Assembly (NCBI GenBank): GCA_965277595.1
Contig: CBDIDH010000002.1
Location: 4,898,001-4,962,000 of the forward strand
DNA length: 64,000 bases
Direction of reading: 5' to 3'
Source of the DNA: CBDIDH01 sp965277595
GTDB lineage: Bacteria > Planctomycetota > Planctomycetia > Isosphaerales > Isosphaeraceae
The translations under genes were made by a program, and so were the position numbers. Each line of letters opens with the position of its first letter. The first letter of the stretch is position 1. The notes under the pieces were generated by a model. The model ran no database searches. It was not told where the DNA came from and saw only the letters and a list, made by a program, of their open reading frames with translations. This document shows, one piece after another, positions 48,863 through 56,759 of this stretch.

Positions 48863-49060
48863 CTATAGCAGGTCTAAGTACCGCCGCCTCGCGTCGTCGC
48901 GTCTGTCCGAGGCGGCATGGAACCTTTCAGGCGCTCCCGGTAGCGTCCAGTCGAGGAAGTAGATCACCTCTTGGTAGTGAAGCTTGGCCAGCTCGTATTC
49001 TTGGCGAGCCACGTCTTTGGTGTTGTGCTCGTGCTCGAAAACCTGGAGCACGACGGCCAT
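48863..49060 (-). CDS. 65-residue helical hypothetical protein
   Basis: Helical, charged: FEHEHNTKDVARQEYELAKL, HYQEVIYFLDWTLPGAPERF, then RRDDARRRYLDLL. Shares one base with the stop of the gene before it on the minus strand, so it is probably co-translated. Not recognised. Convergent with the plus-strand operon end. Confidence 0.55.
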   Translation of the reverse strand: MAVVLQVFEHEHNTKDVARQEYELAKLHYQEVIYFLDWTLPGAPERFHAASDRRDDARRRYLDLL

Positions 49061-49374
49061 TACCGGCTGCTCCGGATAATACTGGACTGCATCAGGGCAC
49101 CGAAGGCGTAGCGGGGAGGGCAGAGAGTAACCTTGTTGCCGTTCGAGTCGATGTAGAAGGGCAGCGCCATCGGCTCCTCGATGGTAGGGGCTGGTTGCTG
49201 GGCTGGTGGGGGCGGCTTAAGCTTCGTTGAGATGCCGAGAAGCTTTAACCCTGCGGAGATGGTGGGTTGGGTGAGTTCGAGCCGAGCTGCGATTTGTTTT
49301 TGGGTCAAGCCCTGCTCAACCAGCTTCTCGATCTTTGCCCGTAGGGCATAACATTTGGAGGAGCCTTTTTTCAT
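49060..49374 (-). CDS. Helix-turn-helix DNA-binding protein
   Basis: 104 residues from the ATG at 49374, which overlaps the previous stop (ATGA). HTH seen at 14-48: LRAKIEKLVEQGLTQKQIAA, RLELTQPTISAGLKLLGIST. Then a proline-rich linker and a short C-terminal module (ALPFYIDSNGNKVTLCPPRY). Resolvase/MarR-like HTHs have this form. A regulator of the minus-strand cluster is likely. Confidence 0.7.
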   Translation of the reverse strand: MKKGSSKCYALRAKIEKLVEQGLTQKQIAARLELTQPTISAGLKLLGISTKLKPPPPAQQPAPTIEEPMALPFYIDSNGNKVTLCPPRYAFGALMQSSIIRSSR

Positions 49375-49823
49375 TGCACGACCTGCTGTTTGATGAGTAG
49401 ACGGCGCTGCTTTCGCTTTCCATAGCTCGGGCCTGTGCCGGGTTCTGCTCGCCATTTTCGCGGCCCATTCTCATAAATATCTCGGGCCTGCTCCCTTATA
49501 TACTCTGGCTCGAAGCCAGCGTCATCGCACCAATTTTCGAATTCCGCCCTTTCCTTCTGACTAAAGAAAAAACGATATGCATCATTCTTAAGTTTAACCT
49601 TCTCCCCAGCATTGGAAATCCCTGCACCACCAAGGTCTTGTATCATGGTAAGGATCTTTGCCTTCGCTAAGGCACTGCTTGGGGATTCTCTGGATGGGCT
49701 AAACTCAAAAGATTCGGGTGCGGCATAGCCACCGGCAGTTGGTTTGTAATAATCAGTTCCCTTAGCGGCGCGCGCAGGACAACTCGTAACACCATGCTTC
49801 TGTATAAATGCCCGCACTTTCAT
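49371..49823 (-). CDS. 150-residue hypothetical protein
   Basis: Contains KVRAFIQKHGVTSCPARAAK, NDAYRFFFSQKERAEFENWC, DDAGFEPEYIREQARDIYEN and a very basic end (KRKQRRLLIKQQ). AT-richer than its neighbours. Not recognised. A 7-bp hairpin lies 15 nt upstream of its start. Confidence 0.6.
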   Translation of the reverse strand: MKVRAFIQKHGVTSCPARAAKGTDYYKPTAGGYAAPESFEFSPSRESPSSALAKAKILTMIQDLGGAGISNAGEKVKLKNDAYRFFFSQKERAEFENWCDDAGFEPEYIREQARDIYENGPRKWRAEPGTGPSYGKRKQRRLLIKQQVVQ

Positions 49824-49837
49824 CTCATTCTCTGCCA

Positions 49838-49858
49838 GCCCCGCTTTGACTGCGGGGC
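49838..49858 (-). repeat. Hairpin between minus-strand small genes
   Basis: GCCCCGC/GCGGGGC (49838-49844 with 49852-49858, 7-nt loop), placed between the stop of the 131-residue gene and the ATG at 49823. No T-run on the minus strand, so it is not a clear terminator. Confidence 0.5.
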
Positions 49859-50254
49859 TTAGAAGTTTCCCGGCGTATCGTCCTGCTCCCGCGGCTTTAA
49901 GTCGCCCACAACGGCATCGACCTTCTTAGCCAAACCACCTGCAAGGCGTCTAGCGTTTAAGCGTTCGGCGGCGGCCTGGCGAGCTTTTTCAGACCATGGT
50001 TTGCGTGGCTTCTTCTCGGCCACGGGGATGTGTTCAGATCCCTCGGGTTTTTGAACAGGTTCGGGCGACGCATTCAAAGATTGAACGAGTTCTTCCAATC
50101 CCTTGCTAGGGATAGTCACTGGAGCGACTTGAATCGTTCGCTCAGCGTCACAGCCGATAAACCTATTTATTGTGTCGGTGATTACCCCCGGAGGCGAATC
50201 GCACGAACCGAGAATGAAGCCACAGAGGAATATCGCATCATCGCGCGCGGTCAT
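49859..50254 (-). CDS. 131-residue hypothetical protein with basic tail
   Basis: N-terminal AIFLCGFILGSCDSPPGVIT, DTINRFIGCDAERTIQVAPV; C-terminal basic, KKPRKPWSEKARQAAAERLN, like linker-histone or AT-hook segments. Overlaps gapR by ATGA. A DNA-associated protein is likely from the tail; family unknown. Confidence 0.6.
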   Translation of the reverse strand: MTARDDAIFLCGFILGSCDSPPGVITDTINRFIGCDAERTIQVAPVTIPSKGLEELVQSLNASPEPVQKPEGSEHIPVAEKKPRKPWSEKARQAAAERLNARRLAGGLAKKVDAVVGDLKPREQDDTPGNF

Positions 50255-50547
50255 GCTGGCCCCTCGGTATCCGACTCGTCGAACAGGTCAGGCTGCATAC
50301 CAAGTGCTCGCAGATAGGTGCCCAACACGGTCTCAGCCTCCTCCCGTTCGCTTACGTCCATCTTCCGCATCTTGATAATGGTGCGGATGGCCTTCACATC
50401 GAAGCCGTTGCCCTTGGCCTCGGCGAAAACGTCGCGGATGTCGGCGGCTATCCCGGCCTTCTCTTCTTCGAGCTTTTCAACTCGGCTGATGATGCTCTTT
50501 AATTGATCGACGGCGACTCCGCCGGCCCGGTTGGGTGCTTTTGTCAT
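50251..50547 (-). CDS. gapR: GapR-like nucleoid protein (DUF2312)
   Basis: 98 residues: VAVDQLKSIISRVEKLEEEK, IRDVFAEAKGNGFDVKAIRT, IIKMRKMDVSEREEAET, then a short acidic tail. Differs from the GapR part of the fusion gene by two residues over its core. Caulobacter GapR is about 89 residues, so this copy is full length. It would bind overtwisted DNA ahead of replication or transcription. ATGA overlaps on both sides tie it to its neighbours. Confidence 0.93.
   Translation of the reverse strand: MTKAPNRAGGVAVDQLKSIISRVEKLEEEKAGIAADIRDVFAEAKGNGFDVKAIRTIIKMRKMDVSEREEAETVLGTYLRALGMQPDLFDESDTEGPA
50372..50486 (-). repeat. Right arm of the 115-bp perfect inverted repeat (gapR copy B)
   Basis: Reverse complement identical to 48205-48319. 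The 2.05-kb segment between the arms holds the end of the fusion gene, one plus-strand gene and four minus-strand genes. Confidence 0.9.
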
Positions 50548-50792
50548 AGGGTCTCCTCTGAGGTGGTTGGCGTGTTCTGAGGGGCATGGCCAAGTACCTT
50601 GGCTAGTTTTCCGAGCGTGGATAGGTAGGGCTTACCCTTTAGCTTGCCGTTTCTGATTCGCCATAAAGTCGAGCGGGCTAACTTCATCTTTAGTCGCTTT
50701 GCGGCGTTGCAGATGTCGGTGTCGTTCATGCCGCAGGTCTCCGCTCTAGCAAGCAATTCCGCGCATGTCAGTGTTTTTTGAATGTGTTGCAT
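50544..50792 (-). CDS. XRE-type repressor
   Basis: 82 residues with an HTH_3-type fold: CNAAKRLKMKLARSTLWRIR, NGKLKGKPYLSTLGKLAKVL. It heads a minus-strand operon (repressor, gapR, further small genes) and diverges from the plus-strand relaxase-side operon. That makes it a candidate lysogeny or copy-control repressor. No C-terminal peptidase domain, so not LexA-cleavable by itself. Confidence 0.78.
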   Translation of the reverse strand: MQHIQKTLTCAELLARAETCGMNDTDICNAAKRLKMKLARSTLWRIRNGKLKGKPYLSTLGKLAKVLGHAPQNTPTTSEETL

Positions 50793-50800
50793 CTTTCCGC

Positions 50801-50854
50801 TTGACCGAGTGTTTCATCTGATCTATCAATTGCACATCTGCTCAACACTGTCAA
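50801..50854. promoter_or_regulatory. Divergent promoter region between repressor and plus-strand operon
   Basis: Plus strand: TTGACC (50801-50806), 17 nt, TATCAA (50824-50829). Minus strand: TTGACA (50854-50849) with a weak -10 17-19 nt downstream. The two overlap, and ATCTGATC and TTGCACATC/GTTGCATC-type motifs lie between, so a repressor bound here could control both. Confidence 0.55.
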
Positions 50855-50867
50855 CAATGAGGTTCAC

Positions 50868-51287
50868 ATGTCAAACTACCCCGAGAATTTCAAAGGCACG
50901 AACATGGACGTTACGCCAGAGCAACAGGAAGCTGGCGAGCGCATCGACCAGATTCACAAGGTCTACCGCGACATGCTGTCCGCCCTTCAGGCGTCCTGCA
51001 TCAAGAATCGGGTCATGCCCACCAAGCTCGAAGTCGAGATCATCATGGAAGCTGTCGGCGAGTCGCTGGCAGATGAGGCCCATGCTTCCCTCGAAGTGCT
51101 GCCGGGTCTGTCCTATGTGCCAGACAACAGCAAGCAGCTTGTCGAGCAGGCACACGAAGCGATCGTCGATTCGATGCGAGTCAAGTCGCTCGACTGGAAC
51201 GCTGCCTTCAACAATATGTTCCGCCCGGTCCCGACCAACCCGGCCACGCCCGGTTTCATGGACGCGGAAGACGGGAGGTGCGTATGA
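50868..51287 (+). CDS. 139-residue hypothetical protein, first of a coupled operon
   Basis: Helical: MDVTPEQQEAGERIDQIHKV, YRDMLSALQASCIKNRVMPT, then KQLVEQAHEAIVDSMRVKSL. ATGAGG lies upstream as a weak ribosome binding site. Not recognised. Its stop overlaps the next ATG. Confidence 0.6.
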   Translation: MSNYPENFKGTNMDVTPEQQEAGERIDQIHKVYRDMLSALQASCIKNRVMPTKLEVEIIMEAVGESLADEAHASLEVLPGLSYVPDNSKQLVEQAHEAIVDSMRVKSLDWNAAFNNMFRPVPTNPATPGFMDAEDGRCV

Positions 51288-51526
51288 AACCCTACATCAT
51301 CCTGGCCTGCCTCTTTCTATCCCTTCCGTTCCTCACCGATTGGGCGGTGGACCGGTCCATCCGCAAGCACCCGCAGCCAGCAGGCTACACCGCAAGCGAG
51401 GCGTCGGAGCTTCACAGACTCCAAGACGCCGCGCTGCATCACAAGATGACCACGGTGGTGCGTTACAAGATGACGACCGGCGAGAAGAGGGCTGTGCTTG
51501 CCAACATGTTCGGAGTACAACCATGA
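51284..51526 (+). CDS. 80-residue protein with signal/anchor sequence
   Basis: N-terminal hydrophobic stretch MKPYIILACLFLSLPFLTDW, then a charged helical domain (SELHRLQDAALHHKMTTVVR). Probably membrane-anchored and facing the periplasm. ATGA overlaps at both ends. Not recognised. Confidence 0.6.
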   Translation: MKPYIILACLFLSLPFLTDWAVDRSIRKHPQPAGYTASEASELHRLQDAALHHKMTTVVRYKMTTGEKRAVLANMFGVQP

Positions 51527-51750
51527 CACAGAAGGAGCGAGATTTTAGCAAGATAGACGGCATTCCCAATGACCGTTGGGAGCTGGCTGAAGTTATCTAT
51601 AATGCCCGCAAAGTTTCCGCATGGGGCAAAGCTATTTATTCCGAGCCGCCACAACGCGTAGGGTATTCGCACGGCAAGCAAGTGGCAGACTTCGATTTGG
51701 CTTTAGACTGTGCAAAGGCTGTGTTGGCTGCTGGATGGAGGAAGCTATGA
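51523..51750 (+). CDS. 75-residue hypothetical protein
   Basis: Reads MTQKERDFSKIDGIPNDRWE, LAEVIYNARKVSAWGKAIYS, then DFDLALDCAKAVLAAGWRKL. Codon usage and AT content differ from neighbours (more AT-rich). ATGA overlaps at both ends. Not recognised. Confidence 0.6.
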   Translation: MTQKERDFSKIDGIPNDRWELAEVIYNARKVSAWGKAIYSEPPQRVGYSHGKQVADFDLALDCAKAVLAAGWRKL

Positions 51751-51959
51751 CCTACAACCACGGGGACCGAGTGACGGTGTATGACCGACACGGCAATGTC
51801 GAGTGTCGGGGAAAGATCGCGGGCCGTCATCAAATAGTTGGCGGCGACACGATCTACGACATTCAGCCGGACAGGGAATTCAGCATGACGGCCCGGAAGT
51901 GCGGGATTCCGGCGGCAAGGATTCGACGGGCCGGTGCTCCGCCAGCGGTGGCACCATGA
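51747..51959 (+). CDS. 70-residue SH3/KOW-like small protein
   Basis: MTYNHGDRVTVYDRHGNVEC, RGKIAGRHQIVGGDTIYDIQ form a small beta-barrel pattern. ATGA overlaps at both ends. Not recognised beyond the fold guess. Confidence 0.55.
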   Translation: MTYNHGDRVTVYDRHGNVECRGKIAGRHQIVGGDTIYDIQPDREFSMTARKCGIPAARIRRAGAPPAVAP

Positions 51960-52414
51960 CTGACCCCATCGCCCTAATCACCTTCATAGATGCCCTGCTT
52001 GCGGAGGCCGATTGCGAGCAGAAACACGGGATACATCTCTGCGACGTTCTCAGGGAGATACGCCGGCACTTGGAGAGCAACCTCACACCCGAACCGCAAC
52101 CGCCTATGGAGCTGGTGGAGCAGGTAGTGAAAGCGATGGCGAATGCACCGGCTTCTCGTATTGTGACATTTCAAGAAGTCACGCAAAAAGGCGGTGATGA
52201 GCCTTTTATTTCAGCGAAAACAACCGAATATCGCATTACCGATGAATCAAGGGCACAGGCCGCTCTCTCGGTCATCCTGCGAGAGCTTGATGGGGTGGAG
52301 AAGATATTGAACGATCTCGCACGCTTAGGGAACGGTCCGCATTTGGGTAATAGCATTGGCAATACGATGGCGCAAGAAGCCCTCTCCAAACTCGCTCAAC
52401 TAAGGGGGAAGTAG
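51956..52414 (+). CDS. 152-residue hypothetical protein
   Basis: Helical N-terminus (ALITFIDALLAEADCEQKHG, IHLCDVLREIRRHLESN) and C-terminus (AQAALSVILRELDGVEKILN). Last of the five coupled genes. Not recognised. Confidence 0.6.
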   Translation: MTDPIALITFIDALLAEADCEQKHGIHLCDVLREIRRHLESNLTPEPQPPMELVEQVVKAMANAPASRIVTFQEVTQKGGDEPFISAKTTEYRITDESRAQAALSVILRELDGVEKILNDLARLGNGPHLGNSIGNTMAQEALSKLAQLRGK

Positions 52415-52490
52415 CAGACGCCACGAAGCCAATCAAGGTACTCGCCAACGACTGAGTCGTGCGAATCGCCATTGGTAGCCACCGCTCAAA

Positions 52491-52610
52491 ACACATCTCT
52501 CGGACTGTTGGCGACGATGCAAAACTGATTCGAAAATTACTGCCTTGCGAGGGCTGGAACGGAGCAAGTGGCGCGCAAGCCGCTCCGGACACGGAAGCGG
52601 AGAGATGTGT
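52491..52610. other. Structured non-coding segment before the relaxase (oriT or RNA candidate)
   Basis: Perfect 11-bp inverted repeat ACACATCTCTC/GAGAGATGTGT (52491-52501 with 52600-52610) encloses 98 nt that hold further pairing, for example GGAGC/GCTCC around 52561-52585. The 268-bp gap (52415-52682) has no credible reading frame. Placement directly upstream of a relaxase gene is where oriT often lies; a structured RNA is the alternative. Confidence 0.45.
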
Positions 52611-52626
52611 GAAGAACTTTTAGACT

Positions 52627-52684
52627 TTGACTTCCATTAACTCCGTGCATACTATTACGGCAGCCCCCTTCAGGAGACTGCCGT
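52627..52684 (+). promoter_or_regulatory. Relaxase promoter and ribosome-binding-site hairpin
   Basis: Promoter TTGACT (52627-52632), 17 nt, TACTAT (52650-52655). The RNA would start close to 52661, at or just inside the inverted repeat ACGGCAG/CTGCCGT (52657-52663 with 52678-52684). Its 14-nt loop contains the Shine-Dalgarno AGGAG, and its 3' arm overlaps the GTG start (52683). Translation could be autoregulated here. Confidence 0.6.
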
Positions 52685-55412
52685 GCTCAGGTCGCACTGG
52701 ATCACCAATTCGGCTGCCGCAAAAGCCTACTATCAGGTCGGGGACTACTACGGCCAGTCCACCGGAGAGTGGCTGGGCAAGGGAGCCGAGTCGCTCGGCC
52801 TGGTCGGCGCTGCACGCCAGGAGGACTTCAACCTCCTTTGCGACAATCTTAACCCCCTGACCGGCGAGCCCCTGACGACCTATACCCGAGATGATCGGCG
52901 GGTAGGCATCGACCTGAATTTCAACAGCACGAAGTCTGTGGGCATCATCCGTGAGCTGGGCGGTTCCATGAATGAGGGCGACGAGCGTGTCGAGGTCGCC
53001 CAACGTGAGGCCGTGGCCTATGCCATGGGGTTCGTCGAGGCCGACATGCGGGGGCGTGTCCGGGTTGGCGGGAAGAACGAAGACCGGATCACCGGCAACA
53101 TGATTGCCTTCCGGGTGACTCACCGTGATACCCGCGTGAGTGGCCAGGATGGGATGCCGGATATGTCACTTCATGATCATTGTGTGGTTTTTAATGCGAC
53201 TCACGATCCGGTCGAGGACAAATGGAAGGCTGCCGAGATGGGGCAGATCAAGCATGACGCCCCGTACTACGAAGCGATCTACCACAACCGGCTCGCTGCT
53301 AACCTTCGTGACCTCGGCTACGGAATCCGCCGCAAAGACAAGGCGTTCGAGGTCGCGGGCGTTTCTGATGAGCTGGTTAAGAAGTTCAGCCGCCGTCGAG
53401 CCTATATCGATAAGGTCGCGGAAAAGCTGGGAATCACGAGTGCCGCCGGTCGTAATACGCTCGGTGCGACCACTCGCCTCGGCAAGTCGAAGGAGGCGCC
53501 AGAAGATCTGAACGACTATTGGGTCAGTCGGCTAACTGACATGGAACGTCAGGAGCTTACCGGGCTGAATGGCAAGCCGAGCTATGTCTGCGACGAGACG
53601 AAAGCCGTCGAGTTTGCTATCGGCCACATGTTCGAGCGGAAGAGCGTCGTGGATGAGCGTCGCCTTTACGAGACCGCCCTCCGCAACGGTATCGGCTCTG
53701 TGACGCCTGAAGATATTCAGGCTGAAGCCAAGCGGCAGGGTCTACTGGTCAAGGCCGGTGAAGCGACAACGCGGAACGTGTTGGCGGAGGAAGGCCGCAC
53801 TATCGCCTTTGCCCGCGATGGACGGGGGACGTGCAGGGCGATGGGGAAGGAGGGCCAGTCCATACGTGAATCTGCCTCTTCGGCACGACACGCAGAGGGA
53901 ACTGGCCATGTCACCTCTGACCTTGCCACACTTTCGGTCGAACAGCAAGCGATTGCCCGCCATGTCTGGGAATCTCCCGACCGGGTGATCATGATCCGCG
54001 GCGGTGCAGGCACGGGCAAGACGCGGGCCATGAAAACCATCATCGAGGGCATCGACCGGCCAGTGGTCGTGCTGGCTCCGTCCGCCGAGGCCAGCCGTAA
54101 GGTTCTCCGCGATGAAGGATTCGCCGAGGCCGACACCGTCGCCCGGTTCCTGATCGATGAGAAGTTCCAGCAAAAGGCCAAAGGCGGCGTCATCTGGATC
54201 GACGAGGCCGGTCTGCTTGGCATCCGGCAGGTCGCTCAAGTCTTTGAGATTGCCAAGGAGCTGGGTGCTCGCGTGGTGCTCCAGGGCGACAAGAAGCAAC
54301 ACGCCAGCGTCGAGCGCGGGGCAACGCTCCGCGTGCTCGAGGAGTTCGCTGGGCTGCCCGTGGCCGAGCTGAAGGATATCCGGCGCCAGCATGGCCGTTA
54401 CAAGGAAGCCGTGGCCTCGCTCGCCAATGGCAAAATGCTGGCCGGTTTCGACAGGCTGAACATCATGGGCTGGGTCAAGGAGACGCCTGCCGTTGACCAC
54501 AACAAGCCTCTAGTCGATGATTACATGGCCGGGTTGAACGCCGGGAAGGAAATGCTCGTCGTTGCTCCGACGCACATCGAGGGCGACCAGATCACGGCGG
54601 AGATCCGAGAGAGGCTAAAAGAGCGTGAGATTGTCGGCAAAGAAGGAAAGCAGGTCGAGACGCTGGTTCCGCTTCGCTGGACGGACGCCGAAAAGGGCGA
54701 CGTAGCCCGGTACGAGGGAACCGAGGTCATGCAGTTCCACCGAAACTCCGGCACCTTCCGGGCCGGTGACCGGCTCCGCGCCGTCGAATGGAAGGATGGG
54801 GACCGTTATAAAAGCCCCGCTCACTTCTCCGTCTACTCGCAGGGCCAGATCGAGGTCGCCGCTGGCGACACGATCCGCATTACTGCCAACGGCAAGACTA
54901 TGGACGATAAGCACAAGCTCAACAACGGTGCGGCCTATCAGGTCAAGGGGTTCACGAAAGACGGGGACATCGTGCTGCAGAACGGATGGACGATAGCCAA
55001 AGACTTCGGCCATATCGCCCATGGTTACGTCACGACCTCCCACGGCTCGCAGGGTAAGACGGTTGATCGGGTGCTCATCGCCATGGGCAACGAATCTCTC
55101 GGGGCGATCAATGCCGAGCAGTTTTACGTCTCGGTATCGCGTGGCCGTGAGTCCGCCAAGATTTACTCCGACATGTCGGCCACGACGCTGCGCGAAGCAA
55201 TCCTGCGGTCTGACGTGAGGAAGTCCGCCACGGAGCTGATGGGCAATGCGGAGCCGAGCGCGGAGCCGAAGCCGAAGCCGAATCGAGATCGCCGCAAGAA
55301 GTTCATGGAGCGTGTTAGAGATACGTTTGACGAATTGCGCGAACGGGCATTCGATGCTATGAGAAATATCGGGAAAGAACGAGAAAAGGAGCTGTCCCGT
55401 GGCAGAGAATAA
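52683..55412 (+). CDS. MobF relaxase-helicase (TrwC/TraI type)
   Basis: 909 residues. Relaxase domain (1-300): candidate catalytic tyrosines in AAAKAYYQVGDYYGQ (residues 13-27), LNFNSTKSVGIIRELGG, and the metal-binding MSLHDHCVVFNATHD. Helicase domain (about 420-850, RecD2-like): VIMIRGGAGTGKTRAMKTII (Walker A near 440), GVIWIDEAGLLG, VVLQGDKKQHASVERG, HGYVTTSHGSQGKTVDRVLI, FYVSVSRGRESAKIYSD. A Lys/Arg-rich tail ends it. Such enzymes nick oriT, stay bound to the 5' end and unwind plasmid DNA for conjugation. All core motifs are present, so it looks functional. No coupling protein or type IV secretion genes are in the window; it may use a host plasmid's. Confidence 0.95.
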   Translation: MLRSHWITNSAAAKAYYQVGDYYGQSTGEWLGKGAESLGLVGAARQEDFNLLCDNLNPLTGEPLTTYTRDDRRVGIDLNFNSTKSVGIIRELGGSMNEGDERVEVAQREAVAYAMGFVEADMRGRVRVGGKNEDRITGNMIAFRVTHRDTRVSGQDGMPDMSLHDHCVVFNATHDPVEDKWKAAEMGQIKHDAPYYEAIYHNRLAANLRDLGYGIRRKDKAFEVAGVSDELVKKFSRRRAYIDKVAEKLGITSAAGRNTLGATTRLGKSKEAPEDLNDYWVSRLTDMERQELTGLNGKPSYVCDETKAVEFAIGHMFERKSVVDERRLYETALRNGIGSVTPEDIQAEAKRQGLLVKAGEATTRNVLAEEGRTIAFARDGRGTCRAMGKEGQSIRESASSARHAEGTGHVTSDLATLSVEQQAIARHVWESPDRVIMIRGGAGTGKTRAMKTIIEGIDRPVVVLAPSAEASRKVLRDEGFAEADTVARFLIDEKFQQKAKGGVIWIDEAGLLGIRQVAQVFEIAKELGARVVLQGDKKQHASVERGATLRVLEEFAGLPVAELKDIRRQHGRYKEAVASLANGKMLAGFDRLNIMGWVKETPAVDHNKPLVDDYMAGLNAGKEMLVVAPTHIEGDQITAEIRERLKEREIVGKEGKQVETLVPLRWTDAEKGDVARYEGTEVMQFHRNSGTFRAGDRLRAVEWKDGDRYKSPAHFSVYSQGQIEVAAGDTIRITANGKTMDDKHKLNNGAAYQVKGFTKDGDIVLQNGWTIAKDFGHIAHGYVTTSHGSQGKTVDRVLIAMGNESLGAINAEQFYVSVSRGRESAKIYSDMSATTLREAILRSDVRKSATELMGNAEPSAEPKPKPNRDRRKKFMERVRDTFDELRERAFDAMRNIGKEREKELSRGRE

Positions 55413-55923
55413 TTCATTTGCTGACCGTCTTCGGGAAGGGCTCCAGAAGACTTCCGATCAGAAATTCGTACCTATCCCTCCGCCTCCGATTCAGGAGGAG
55501 CCAGACGAAGACGTCGGCCCGTGTGCCGCCATCGCGAAAAATAAGTATGTTACGGCCCTGACGATCAAGTATGCCCAAAAGGACTGGGAATCCTTTCAGT
55601 ACAGGCACATGGCCGTGCGTAGTACGTTCAAGCCGTCAACCCAATTCGAGATCCTATTCGTAGGCGACAATGATAAATGGCGGGTCACAGTGACTGGCCG
55701 GAACCTTGAACGGCTTTACAACCTCGTCATCCAGCATCGCCTCGAATGGATCAGGCCCGCAGATCGAGATTTCGGCGATGAAAACATCGGCTGCGTCACA
55801 AGCGTCGAGGCGTCAGCCGTCGCCGAAGATTATGTTTCGCAAACGGAAGACGAAGCACGGAGGGCTGAATTGACGAAGGCGTTCAAACGTCCCAGAGGAA
55901 CGGAACCGTCGGCGGGGCGGTAG
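55399..55923 (+). CDS. Hypothetical protein coupled to the relaxase
   Basis: 174 residues, GTG start, overlapping the relaxase end by 14 nt. Proline-rich linker (FVPIPPPPIQEEPDEDVG) separates an N-terminal helix from a folded domain (YVTALTIKYAQKDWESFQYR, FEILFVGDNDKWRVTVTGRN, LERLYNLVIQHRLEWIRPAD). Not recognised; the tight coupling suggests a relaxase partner. Confidence 0.65.
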   Translation: MAENNSFADRLREGLQKTSDQKFVPIPPPPIQEEPDEDVGPCAAIAKNKYVTALTIKYAQKDWESFQYRHMAVRSTFKPSTQFEILFVGDNDKWRVTVTGRNLERLYNLVIQHRLEWIRPADRDFGDENIGCVTSVEASAVAEDYVSQTEDEARRAELTKAFKRPRGTEPSAGR

Positions 55924-55967
55924 GTGCGGACTTGGCAGGAAAGGGGGCGTCCTTGCCCCGTCCCCGC

Positions 55968-56759
55968 TCAGTTCCTGCTGAACGCCTCGGCCAGCTCCCA
56001 AAGTCTCCGGTTGATCTTCACCTCGGCATCGACAGCCTTCACCGAGCGGGTTGTCACACGCCGGCCCCGTTCGTTGCGTCCGGTCAGTCCTCCCCGCATG
56101 AGACTCTCCTGCAGAACGTTCGTCGTGGTCCAGAGATCCCGGCTCGCGTCGGGCAACGTGGCGTCCTCCTCCCGGCGTGCGGTGAGCAGCCAGACTGGAG
56201 GAATGGAATCGTTGGGCTTCAACGCCCACGCCTCGCGGGCGAACTCGACCTGCCGGGGCCGGGGAAGGATGATCTCCTTCCAGTCGGCGATCCGGCCCAT
56301 GATAGTCGGCACTCCCTCCATGATCTGCGTCGTGGCGTCCCTCACCTGCTGGAACAGGTCCCGGCTCCCCGAATGGCGGATGGAGAAGCTGCCGAAGTCG
56401 GCGGACTGGACGATCATCCCGTTCTCGCAGACGATTCGGAACACGCCGCTGAAGACGCGGTAGGCGGAGGAACGATCGTGGCTGTTGACCAGGACCACCT
56501 CGGGCACCTCGCTGCGAGCGTCCATGACGCTCTCGTGGCGGAGCCGCAGCATGTGTCGCGTGAAGTTGCCCTTGCCCTCGATCCGGCTGCGGGACTGGCG
56601 GGCTGATGTGACTCGGAAGCCCTGGTCAGTCATCATGTCGAGCACGTCGGCCGTCGGAATGAACCTGTAGGAGTCGCTCATGCCTTCCCACGGGGTAGAG
56701 GCGAACACGGAAGGGGCCACGGTGCGGAGGTCGTCGCGGCTGAGAATCGCGGTGGTCAC
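55968..56759 (-). CDS. DUF932 family protein
   Basis: 263 residues from the GTG at 56759, chosen for AGGA upstream; a TTG at 56780 is the alternative. Family pattern: RFIPTADVLDMMTDQGFRVT, HMLRLRHESVMDARSEVPEV, VLVNSHDRSSAYRVFSGVFR, IVCENGMIVQSADFGSFSIR. DUF932 proteins are common on conjugative plasmids and large phages, and function is unknown. Convergent with the relaxase operon. Confidence 0.88.
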   Translation of the reverse strand: MTTAILSRDDLRTVAPSVFASTPWEGMSDSYRFIPTADVLDMMTDQGFRVTSARQSRSRIEGKGNFTRHMLRLRHESVMDARSEVPEVVLVNSHDRSSAYRVFSGVFRIVCENGMIVQSADFGSFSIRHSGSRDLFQQVRDATTQIMEGVPTIMGRIADWKEIILPRPRQVEFAREAWALKPNDSIPPVWLLTARREEDATLPDASRDLWTTTNVLQESLMRGGLTGRNERGRRVTTRSVKAVDAEVKINRRLWELAEAFSRN

